A DNA stretch of 43,593 nucleotides, taken from positions 1 through 43,593 of the forward strand of contig WTXI01000300.1 of the NCBI GenBank assembly GCA_022376515.1, given 5' to 3'. Of the stretch, positions 11,739 through 20,886 are shown one piece after another. The notes beneath the pieces were generated by a model. It saw only the letters and a program-made list of their open reading frames with translations. It was not told where the DNA came from and made no database searches. A program made the position numbers and the translations under genes. This DNA comes from Lactifluus volemus. Lineage: Eukaryota; Basidiomycota; Agaricomycetes; Russulales; Russulaceae. How positions within the stretch are numbered: position 1 is the first letter of the stretch; each line of letters starts with the position of its first letter.

Positions 11739-14022
11739 TCACTTGACATAGTGACACTGCCTGTCACTCCAATCATCTAAGTACTCCGCCGCGACTTCAA
11801 ACGCAATGGCGGGTGTGACGCCGGGTGTGACCTCGGTCCTTCCCCAGTCCTCGTCGATTTTCGAGTGCAGCTCTAGTTGCCGCATACCGAGACTGAACAA
11901 GAATCCTGCGATCGAGATCCCGAGTACGGCCTGCCAGACCGCCTTGAGCGCCTCGTCGAACGTGTTGCGCACGTCATCCTTCAACGGCGAGCTCAGTGTT
12001 GGAATGATCGGTATCGACGAAAATGCGATATTGACGCCCTGCGGAAACTGCGCGATGAACGACGCAGGTAGGTTCCTCTTCAGCTCATTCTGCAAAATGG
12101 CACCACCGATCGTGACACCCCAGATCTAGCCATTGGAAAGTTGTCACTAAGTCGTGAAGGGTGGAAACTTGGATGGAAAGGGAGGGACTCACATTCCCCA
12201 GGTTCCGCGAGAAGGCGTAGAGAGCCATTGCGGGAGCGGTCTGCGTCACTGGGATAGACGCGAGGATAGGGAACAAAGAGATGACGTGAATGATGCCAAC
12301 ACCGCTACCGATGACAATCTGGAAGCCGATAGACTTGGCCTTACTGCTGTCCGCATGCAGTGTCGTCAGGAGACCCGCGCCGATGACCGTGAGCCCCCAG
12401 CCAACATAAGTAGGAGTCATGTAGTTGCCTGACTTCTTAACCACGACGCCGGCCACGATCGCGATGAGGCCGAGGCTGTATGACAGCCCGAACAAGTCGA
12501 TCCCAGCTTCGATGGGAGATGTCTCCTTACATGCTTCGAAGAAGACTGGGTACCAATCTGCCAGATTCATTGGAGACACATTCAAGTCAGCGGCCGAGAG
12601 GTTCCGATACGTAGACTTCTTACGTACAAGTCAAGCTCGCCATCACCAAAGCCATCATAAATATTTGGAGATAACCACTGGTGCCGGTCCATTCCAGGCG
12701 GAATAAAATTGGAACCTTGAAAGCAGTTCAATATAATGGTTTCATTTCTTGGAAAGAACTTACGATAGGTGGTCTGCAAAAGTAGAATTCATAGATGATA
12801 AAGAAGCTCAGTCCCACGAAACCAAAAACCAGGGGCACCAAGATATGGACAGATGACCATGGATAACGCACGCCTCCCCACGCCAGCCCGATAACGAAAG
12901 AGGTAACCGATCCAACGACCAGAATATTTCCTCTACCAACAAAACGTAAGATCGCCTGGAGGTCGGGGAACAGCTATCCTAATTCAATGTACTGACATAA
13001 AATCGATTTTACCGAGCATTTCTCTCAGAGTCACAGGTGGCTTTCTGAGACGCAAAAAGAGTAAGACTAGACATGCGATGAGGCCACATATGGGTAGGTT
13101 AAGATCTAGGTGCTTATTCACGACACTGTCCGCACGATTAACAGAAGTTAGCCTACAAAATATCCATCTCCTACGGAAGACGTAGCAAAGGTTGATGAGG
13201 TCTGGTGAGTTGGTTGCCAGTGCAAATGGGACACTCACCATTGTCCTCGCTGAGCCAATGCCCCACCAATGACTGGACCAACGCCACCACCGATTGCCCA
13301 AGCGCTGCCTGACATCAGTAACGTCCGAGGTACCCATGAGGAGGATCACTCACAGTGCAATGAGGCCGCTGAAGGTGCCACGCTCCCGAAGGGTGACCAG
13401 ATCAGACAATAAAATTTGAACCGAAGATGTGATTGCTCCTGCTCCCAGTCCCTGTACAGCTTTCAAGTGGAAGGTTTTAGTTGGTGCACGACCGTGTTGG
13501 GGGGACAAGACACGCCTCTTCCAGCAATGAGCATATTCATACTCGATGCAGTGGCGCAAATGGTGCTTCCGAGTGAGAAGAGGACGAGCGCACTCAGCAC
13601 GATGGGCTGTCGTCCAATAATCTAATTTCGATGTAGATGTGTCTTGCACTTCGAGTCGTGGAGAGGATTCGTGATCGTACCTGGGATAGCCCGCCATAAA
13701 GAGGGACAAGGGCTGTAGAGCCCAGTGCATATGCGGAACCAACCCACACAAACTGCTCTCCCTCCAGTTCACGAACAATTGTTGGCAGGGCTGCCCCAAT
13801 TGAGGTCTACGATATATTCTGTGTAAAATATCCTCTGCGCTGAGGATAGAAGAGATGACTCACAAATTCTATGGCAGGAAGGACGACAGAGAGTGCGAGT
13901 GAGAACATGATGCACCAGAACTTCCAGTCTTTGGGCACGTCATAGTGAGTGTATTCATCGACTGCTCGGGTCGCGAAGTTAGATTCTTTGGAATGTGATA
14001 AGTGAGATGATGTCGACGTCAT
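11739..14022 (-). CDS. MFS drug/toxin-type efflux transporter, DHA2-like (copy B)
   Basis: This is a tandem paralogue of the gene at 5368-7654. The exon model is 14022-13864, 13806-13681, 13621-13516, 13459-13354, 13304-13239, 13170-13157, 13105-12997, 12932-12764, 12715-12628, 12557-12193 and 12125-11739. Each exon has exactly the length of its partner in copy A, giving 1695 nt (564 aa). Motifs are kept (GGLSQIIGRRP, GLGAGAITS, WAIGGGVGPVIGGAL). The donor of intron 3 is GC (GCGTGT) instead of the GT of copy A; using the nearest GT would break the frame. The last 30 or so residues differ from copy A (here ending DDWSDRQCHYVK), although the stop lies at the same distance. No inactivating change is visible, so both copies appear functional. 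The start is fixed by stops upstream and by the alignment. Confidence 0.87.
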
Positions 14023-16199
14023 GGAGAGAGACGTGACACGAGTATCAGAAAGGGACGTGTGGTCCGAGAAATAATAAATGATAAAGATTGCGGGAAAAGA
14101 GAGAGAGCGACCTGGAAGCGAATATCAGGAAGGAAAACCGACATATATACAGAGAAGGAAGATCCAGGGGCGTCAACGACAGAGCACGTCAAACGTCCCA
14201 TCCCAGTCCTATTAAGGTTGGGCGGTTTAAGAGATTGAGTGAAAGGTCAGTTACAGCGTCAAAGTCACCGCTCGACCTAACTGGACCCGGACCCTGGCAG
14301 CTCAGGCTTATCCGCGTCACATCAAGTCTGTTTGTGCAATAGTCCCAGTGAATGCCTTGGAGTACCCTTGCATAATATCCGAGTACCGGAAGCACTGGAA
14401 TTGGATCAGGGCTCGAATCCTGCAAGGGCAATTATGGTCTGCTCGTAGTAATACTTTGGGTCAAGGCTAGTAGCCTTGACCCAAAGTACCTGACAACGAC
14501 CAGCGGGTTTAAAAAGTGGCAAGCAGACGATTGGCTACAGTGTTACGAAAAGCCTCATTCATCGCCTATTGCTCACCATTTCTTTGCGTTTTCCCTTGTT
14601 TTCTATTACCTCGTCCTGCGTAAGGTCAGCCCTGGTAACCGATTTTGGCTTTCGAGAGGACGTCTGCAGAACTTAATCCAGTTAGTACTGAACTGAACCG
14701 ACACGGACCCACACTACCAAGTAAGCAGCTCCTTTAGCTGCCCAAAGAGATACAGTCTCGAGAAAAGAAAAGCCCTTTCTTATGAACAGTGCTTCGAAAC
14801 CTGGAGGATCCCACTTTCTGGTACATCCTTGCAGTGATAAAGAAGGGGCAGGGCCGCAGATATATACAACCAAGTCACGGGCCACCATGACAACGCTGCC
14901 AAGCTGTCTGCGACTCTAAGTGCTGTCGCAAAGTGAAGTGAAATGATTTGATGCGTGGGAACGTTCAACTCGAAAGTGAACTAAGTCGCTTCAAATTGAA
15001 GCGTCACCTTACAAAAAAATGTTGCCACTTAAAGCCTACATGTTCAACGAGCAAAGTTATCTAGAATTTGACTGTTTTTAACAAATCCAAGCCGGAAATC
15101 ATGATTGGTACTATTGAGCAATCCAGCATGAAAAATATGTTGACAACAAGCCAAGCAACAAGCGACGTCAAGCCAGCGTCAACTCTGAAGCTTAAGGGGA
15201 CGGATGATGACAAAATAACTTTTCATTCATGAGCGAGTGATAGTAATGCAAATATTGCGGTGAGCGGCACCGCTCAATGACTCGAATGGAAATAAAAAAA
15301 ACGGCAAGGCACAAGTCCCTGAGGCCAGAACTTGGAAAGGAGTCACATAAGAGGCCTTGAGGATGAAGCTAATGAAGAAAGGGGAGCGATGGTTCGCTAT
15401 GAATACCATTGCGCAGTCTAAATACACTTCAGACTTGGTAGTTACATCAGTCCTCTGCAGCGAAGAAATACAGCAGTGGCAACGCGTCCCGCAGACCTGA
15501 CCCGCTTGCCAGCCTGAGCCCAGGTTGCCTGTTCACGAGGTAGGTGCAGTGGTTGATTACCCCCAACACTGATCGACTCGGAGAACTTGAGCTTCCGGTC
15601 GTGGCTTGAAGGTGGGCGTCAACTCCGTCACAGGAGTCGGAATGGGGTGGCTCTCGGGCTAGTCGATGGAGCGAGTGCTTGGCTGGTACTGGTCTTGGGA
15701 GCCATGGGCCTTGTTGAAGATAAGGACGGTCCAGGGCTCATTGTCAGTAGTGGTAAAGTTATTGAGAATGCCCTCACCCTTGGCAGATTATCACAGGGCG
15801 CATTACGCTCTCTTGAAGGAGATAAAAGAGAGACCAAGTTATAAACGTGGTTGTGACCAAGGTGACATCACGGACGGTGAGGTGGGAGGGCTTGGCTTGG
15901 TGCTAGGGTAACCACCGCCACTTGAGGCATGATTATTCCCTGGTGCGCTCACATGGGGAGTGGTCGAGTTTACTACACCTTGGGCTATGGGGTATGGAAG
16001 ACATTCAATCACGTCCGTAGCTGATCATGCTAATGTCGCGTGACCGTGCACCTGATTTGGTGCCGTGACCGTGTAGCTCTAACAACGGAACCCTGCAACT
16101 GCCGCCTCTGACGGCCCCTTCTCAACACTTAATCTGTCATCTGTCGTCTTCTTTAGTTTCGCTTCGAAGAGTTGAACCTCACGCCACAACCTCTGCCGA
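14023..16199. other. Upstream region of MFS copy B; no gene supported
   Basis: Bases 14245-14440 and 15112-15960 are shared with the flank of copy A. Bases 14437-15112 are extra and contain a perfect hairpin at their left edge. A small palindrome (CGCTTCAAATTGAAGCG, 14987-15003) also lies inside. ORFs are short, overlapping and not conserved between copies. Confidence 0.45.
14452..14488. repeat. Perfect inverted repeat, 17-bp arms with 3-nt loop
   Basis: Arms 14452-14468 and 14472-14488 are exact reverse complements (TACTTTGGGTCAAGGCT), separated by AGT. It lies about 15 bp from the left edge of the roughly 675-bp stretch that is present in unit B and absent in unit A. This hints at a hairpin belonging to an inserted element, for example a Helitron-like end, although a clean CTRR end was not found. 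It has no T-run and is not a bacterial-type terminator. Confidence 0.85.
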
Positions 16200-16905
16200 T
16201 GTGAACGTTCTCACAGTTAGCACGCGTGGTGCTGGCAGAAGCCAATTCATTTCTCTGCATGTCCCAAAATACCACGTAAACCTGTCAATTTTGATTGCGT
16301 GGATTCTCGCAGGAACAGAGCTGTCAAGACAGTGCCGTAAGCCATGCCAGTGGTTGGGCCCAGTTCGGTCCCGCTTGATGAAGTTCGTGCAGGACCTTGC
16401 GACATTGCAGTGGCACAGTTTTCGTCAGAGCCTCTACTCTCATATCCACACGTGTCTGGCACCTGCCCATATTCAACATTACCAAAGACGATTGGATATC
16501 AACCAGATAGGCATTCACGTCGACCAATATCGACTCACCACTCCTGTCAGAAGATTTGAAATGTTCAGCGTCCCGCTCTCAGTGTATTTGGATGCGGGAT
16601 TGTGACCACGATCGTCTGCCATCTGTTCCATCTCTTCTAGCGATTGTGTATCGGTGCGTGGTGAATCGAGTGGAACTCCTGCAGAGATAGGTAGTGCCAT
16701 GAGTGGTGAAGACTGCCGGCTGGTAGTGCGGGAGTCAAAACGCTCGCTGGCACTGTCACGGGTGTCAGGCAAAGCTTCTTGCCGGTAGAAGGGCCATTTC
16801 TCCCCTCGAGCTGAGCTGTGACTGGGGCCGGAAGCACACAGAATGCTCCACAGCGACACAACATCAAAGCCGACGCAGCGTACGCAGCGTCCATCCCGCA
16901 ATCTC
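16200..16905 (+). other. Possible degenerate coding remnant, unrecognised
   Basis: The plus strand is open for long stretches in two frames. One reads PYSTLPKTIGYQPDRHSRRP near 16465-16530, and a Ser/Arg-rich frame continues near 16655-16770. This resembles a disordered, fungal-type coding relic, but no domain was recognised and no full exon model works. It may be chance. Confidence 0.2.
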
Positions 16906-16929
16906 AGCCCACTCGATTCGTGTGTGTGC

Positions 16930-17180
16930 CTTTACCCTCTAATACTGCCTGACTGACACAAGCCCCATGTCACTTTTGACTCAGCAACAAGAACTAGTTC
17001 GGCCTCAGTGGCCTCACCGTGGGCAAGCTTTTGGATCGTAGTGGTCCTTGAGGGATAGCCGTTGTCGATCAGCAACTCGACGAGGAAAGTCGCTGCAAGA
17101 CCCGTCTGGGCCACGGCCGGCGGATTGGGCTCGAGGACGAGTGGGAGGCGCCTTAGACTTGTCGATGGTCATCCGCCGCG
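16930..17180 (-). pseudogene. Truncated, frameshifted relative of the 203-aa gene at 20109-20886
   Basis: The minus strand reads IDKSKAPPTRPRA and then, after one frame change, AVAQTGLAATFLVELLIDNG. The intact gene reads VDKSKAPLTGPPVPNPP followed by VAETGPVGAFLVELLVYSG. Similarity stops after the first roughly 60 codons, and the conserved C-terminal half is missing. It is therefore a broken partial duplicate. Confidence 0.7.
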
Positions 17181-17900
17181 GCTCAGCTAGTATAGGCAAT
17201 TAGCAGGCGAGCCAAACAATCACGCGTGGTGCCAAAGACTCGGACTTACGTGCTTATATTTAAGCACGCGCCCCCGACTTTATAATAAGGCATGCGTGAC
17301 AAGCAATCCCAGTGTTCTTCCCCAAACGCTATCGCCCGCAGAGGTACTTATTGGGATGGAGATCAGGCAGCCACAAAACCAAGCACCAGCTTAGATGACT
17401 TCTCTGCCTCCAACCTAATGAAGATCTTACAATATTTAGGACAGAACTGACCGACTTCACACGGATCATAATTGAACGAGAATAAGACACACCACATGCC
17501 AGTCGAAAACACAAGTTGCCTCTGCTTCCTAAACCCGAATCATCCTTGCCGTCCTGTCAACACTCTTAGCTAAGTTCAAAATTGTCGAGGTTTGGAGCAG
17601 AATACCAATCTGACTGGCTCGCGAGTGTACGTCACGGTACTACAGACTCGGAAGCCTGTATAGCCGTCCAACTGCAGATCCTTCCTGGTGCGCCAGTATC
17701 CTCATTGAGTGCTGCTCGTCGCCGCCAAGTCAATTACCACTGCATTGGTTTATGTCGGAAGGTACTGCTCACTCATAATCTAGTATGACACCTGGCGTAT
17801 AGGTCACTTCCATTGGTTGATATCCTCGTCCGATACTTCAGTGATATTCCGTGGGATAGATCGGATCTCGTCCAGTTACCAGTTTGCGTCGTTTTGAGCC
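17181..17900. other. Intergenic, no gene recognised
   Basis: A short palindrome (GTGCTTATATTTAAGCAC, near 17250-17267) lies upstream of the truncated relic. Otherwise nothing supportable was seen. Confidence 0.4.
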
Positions 17901-17931
17901 TTAATCCCCAGCGAGAAATGACTTACAGTAA
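17901..17931 (+). repeat. Left terminal inverted repeat of the TTAA element
   Basis: It begins TTAATCCCC and continues CGAGAAATGA, CTTACAGTAA. It pairs with 19838-19867 with a few mismatches and one gap. Confidence 0.75.
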
Positions 17932-18404
17932 TTCGAAGTAAATTTAACTAGTTGAATTGATTCAATTTTTATCAACGGATGAGTCTTTTTGCGATTTAAT
18001 TGAATGGACAAATCGAAAACATTTTCAGTTTTCCGAATTCAATTGAATATTAGATCGGATCGGATTTGGATTCGTTTGATTGCGCGATTGAATCAGGTAG
18101 AATTGAATTGACCATTTATTTTCTATTTACAGTTACAGCTCTATTCAATTTTATTCTACCCCCAATCCTAATCACCTTGCCTCTGTCCGGCTACGCATCA
18201 AGCAATCTAAGTCATCCTTGACACTGACTGTGTACCACCTCCACATCGTCTGCTCTGGGCATGGGCATGGGAGCTCCTCAGCCTGGAGCTTGCAACGGCA
18301 TGGGCTTGGATTTGCTGCTATGCGAGGGGGAGGGGCGGATTTGGGACGGATTGTGGGACTCTCCACAGGGTGGCAGTGGTAGCGGCAGTCACGGTGAGGT
18401 CAGA

Positions 18405-18717
18405 GGTGCTGAACGCCAGTCAGATGTGGAACTGGCACACGTGCCTATTCCTCGTCAACGCATGCGTGAACCTCACCACGGAGGAGCAGGCGGGCACAGC
18501 CACCAGGTGATACACCAAGACGGAACTCGACAAGCTGGAAATGACATTAAAGGAGTACGAGCTGTGGCTGAATGAGTGGGTGGAGAAGCAGAGGATGCGG
18601 AAACGAGGCAAGGTGCTCAAGACGCACCTGCAATGTCTGGTGCAGAAGAAGCCACCACACAATCGACCTACAAGTACTCTCGATCACCACCTGACGCTGG
18701 TCTGTCACCAGCCATGA
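18405..18717 (+). pseudogene. Captured C-terminal fragment of Lhs1/GRP170 (HYOU1-type Hsp70)
   Basis: Lhs1 is the large ER-lumen Hsp70 relative that acts as nucleotide-exchange factor for Kar2/BiP. The frame reading WNWHTCLFLVNACVNLTTEE, then a TGA, then YTKTELDKLEMTLKEYELWL, NEWVEKQRMRK and LQCLVQKKPP follows the C-terminal helical domain of this family, in which a 'Y-T-x-E-E-L-D-K' segment, an 'EYExWL-x-E' segment and an 'LQ-x-R-L-x-KKPP' segment occur in order. An in-frame stop near 18510 and missing residues between KRGK and LKTHLQ show decay. There is no ATPase domain and no ER-retention tail. It lies entirely inside the TIR element, so it is probably a captured host fragment. Confidence 0.65.
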
Positions 18718-19214
18718 AAACAGATGAGAGTGAGGGTTAGAAAAGGGTGATTCAAGTTAAACTCACAGTCAAAATTGTCTTCGAGTTTATTCCCACGCTT
18801 GGTCGATTCATTGACAGCTTTATGCCAGGCTGGGAGAGGTGAGCTGTGAAAGTGCCACGGTGGAAGAGGGGGGGGTGCTGAGACCGAGGCCGTGAGTATG
18901 GTTGAAGGACCTGCCAGATCTGGTGCTTGGCACTGGAAAAACAAATTGGTCAATGAGACAGCGGTGAAAGTGGACCCACCTTTGGCTTCACGCCGTGTGT
19001 CACCCTAGTACAAGCGATTATACCAGTACACTAAATACCTTGAGGAACACTCACATTGTGAAGGTGACTGTTTCAGTTTGTGGTGAGCCGGGGTTGCTCT
19101 GGTGAGGACCTCTTGTGACAGCAGCGGCATGGGAGGGCCAGAGGTTGGAGGCAGGTGACAACAACAGTGGCAGTGAGTGATGTCGTGGTGGTTGTAGTGA
19201 GGAGTGGAACGCTG

Positions 19215-19260
19215 GAAGAGCAGGAGAGGAGGGGAGGGGAGGGGAAGCACAGTTGGGGGG
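19215..19260 (+). other. G-rich stretch with quadruplex potential
   Basis: Several runs of four or more G are separated by single A, followed by TTGGGGGG, within the TIR element. The spacing fits a G-quadruplex pattern. No function is claimed. Confidence 0.5.
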
Positions 19261-19837
19261 TAATGGGAGTACAGCGCGGAGTTTGCATGTTGCAGCCCAG
19301 AAGCTCAATCGAAGATGCGGCCCAAAAAAATCTAAATGATGCTGGTCTGAAAAAGGTAGAAAGGAAGAGACTCACGGATATCTGTGGGGAGTATACAGGC
19401 CTCACGGGCAGCAGAGGAGAGATTAAGGGGACACTTTGAGAAGGAGATGAAGAAGGAAGAAATGTATGCGTCCGAATCAGCGCAACGCAAAGTTGATCTG
19501 ACAAACAATTACAAATAGTAATATAGGTCATTACGCTAAAGTCGGCCCTGTGACCGGACACAGTGAGTACTCGATGCAGGGTTTTCGCGCGTTCAATAAA
19601 CTGGAACGAAAGTGCGCAATATGTTTTATTCAATTCCAATCAGTTGCCTTCGATTGAGTAATAAATCTCGTGACATGCAATTATTATTATTCAACAGAAT
19701 TCAGCTGGTGATTGAGAAGGATTGAATGATATTTAAATTCTATTAGCCGATATCAATCCACTCGAATCAATGTAATCCATATCAACTGTTATCAGTTTCC
19801 TTAAATCAATATTCAATATCTATTATTTGCGATTAGT

Positions 19838-19867
19838 TTACTGTAAGACATTTCTCGTAGGGCTTAA
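19838..19867 (-). repeat. Right terminal inverted repeat of the TTAA element
   Basis: On the plus strand it reads TTACTGTAAG, then ACATTTCTCG, then TAGGGCTTAA. It is the inverted partner of 17901-17931. Confidence 0.75.
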
Positions 19868-20108
19868 TCTTCCGAGGGGTCCATTGTTCACTTACGCGAA
19901 CATTGGGAAGATAGCACTTAAATCACAGATATTCATGTACTCTTCTAACTTACATACAGTACATTCACGTTGCTTTATAGTAGTTTGCTTCATCACAAGG
20001 ACATCCCGTGACAAGTATATATCTCTCTCCAAATTCTGCACTGACATCCCGACATTCCTAAGCTCTTTTGGAGTCCATAGCTCCACCACGCTCGTTTCCC
20101 GTAAATTA

Positions 20109-20886
20109 TTACTGCTGGATGGCGAGAAGGTAAGCAGCAACCTCCGCGTTGAAAATACCCTCGGTAACAAGTTGACGGACAGACTCAACAATCCATGTCT
20201 GGCAGTTCCTGTGCGTGACCTTATTCTTACCGCAGGCGCTGCTAGATATGGCCTAAAAATATTCGAATTAGCTGATATATTCCGGAAATAATACCGCAAA
20301 TAGGTGTGCAGGATAGGATCCCTGAAACATATATACCTAAAAGCAGATGCAAGGAGGGAAGGCAGGCATCAAGAGGGCAGGAATTATGCAGCAAGTCAAG
20401 TTGGAAATTATAACTTACCACCTCATCGACCGCATTCAAACTCTTGCTAGGAACTTCGACTTTGTGCGCACTGGCCTCGAAACCGCAGACAGGTTCATGA
20501 ACGACTATGCGCTTTCCATTGTTGAGCATCGCCTTCTCATCAAAGTACTTAGCATCGACCCACTGCAGTGGGATTCTCTGACTGGGATGGTTGCCAGTGG
20601 CCTGGAAGTCATGGCTGCGCTTGATCTCGAACTGGAATCCATTCCTCACATCGCCAGCCGCGTGAATTATAACGCCGATGTCAGGGTTGGTGTGCGAGCG
20701 CACAAAGTACGCCCAGTGGTCCTTGAAGGGACGGCCGCTGTAGACCAACAACTCGACGAGGAAAGCCCCAACAGGACCCGTCTCGGCTACGACAGGTGGG
20801 TTGGGGACTGGAGGGCCAGTGAGAGGAGCCTTAGACTTGTCGACGGCTGGCGGGGGCGGAGGAGGCGGAGGAGCAGCGGCTGACAT
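20109..20886 (-). CDS. Uncharacterised fungal protein, 203 aa, two exons
   Basis: Exon 1 is 20886-20419 and exon 2 is 20252-20109, with donor GTAAGT and acceptor TTTTTAG. The spliced frame is open for 612 nt. The N-terminus is a proline tract (about eight consecutive Pro) after MSAAA. A conserved-looking globular part follows with FLVELLVYSGRPFKDHWAYF (about residues 42-61), a GVIIHAAGDVRNGF segment, RIPLQWVDAKYFDE, and a C-terminal HRNCQTWIVESVRQL block with an isolated Cys and Trp. An invariant-looking HW, an H and a C-Q-x-W are compatible with a papain-like or NlpC/P60-like fold seen in some fungal orphan families, but this is only a guess. No signal peptide or membrane span was seen. The 166-nt intron is long for this genome, so a second small intron or exon could be hidden in it. 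A broken relative lies at 16930-17180. Confidence 0.7.

Larger units (their letters stand above)
10550..15960. repeat. Segmental duplication unit B (MFS transporter and flanks)
   Basis: This unit contains the second MFS gene and matches unit A (about 4440-8870) in the same orientation. It is longer than A, mainly because of extra sequence at about 10610-11500 and about 14437-15112. Edges are estimated by eye. Confidence 0.65.
17901..19867. mobile_element. Non-autonomous TIR element flanked by TTAA, carrying an Lhs1 fragment
   Basis: The ends are inverted repeats of about 30 bp. The left end (17901-17931) and the reverse complement of the right end (19838-19867) share TTAA, then a C-rich stretch (TCCCCAG against GCCCTA), then CGAGAAATG, one mismatch, and CTTACAGTAA. 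TTAA at both edges would be the target-site duplication typical of piggyBac or Kolobok superfamilies. Both subterminal regions are AT-rich with many TTGAATT/AATTCAA-type words (17930-18160 and 19620-19830). No transposase ORF is visible in about 1.97 kb. The interior holds a decayed chaperone gene fragment (about 18405-18717) and a G-rich stretch. The superfamily is inferred only from the TTAA and the ends. Confidence 0.7.

Noticed and set aside
14405..14425. CTCGAATCC resembling a tRNA T-arm
   Set aside because: No acceptor, D or anticodon stem can be built around it, and the matching site in unit A is not conserved.
16201..16605. 134-aa ORF starting MNVLTVSTRGAGRS
   Set aside because: Overlapping open frames in the same stretch and no recognisable domain; kept only as a possible remnant.
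19073..19639. 188-aa minus-strand ORF inside the TIR element
   Set aside because: Low-complexity Ser/Pro/Leu composition arising from the G-rich complementary strand; no transposase or other motif.
20347..20883. 178-aa plus-strand ORF
   Set aside because: It is the antisense of the better supported two-exon minus-strand gene.
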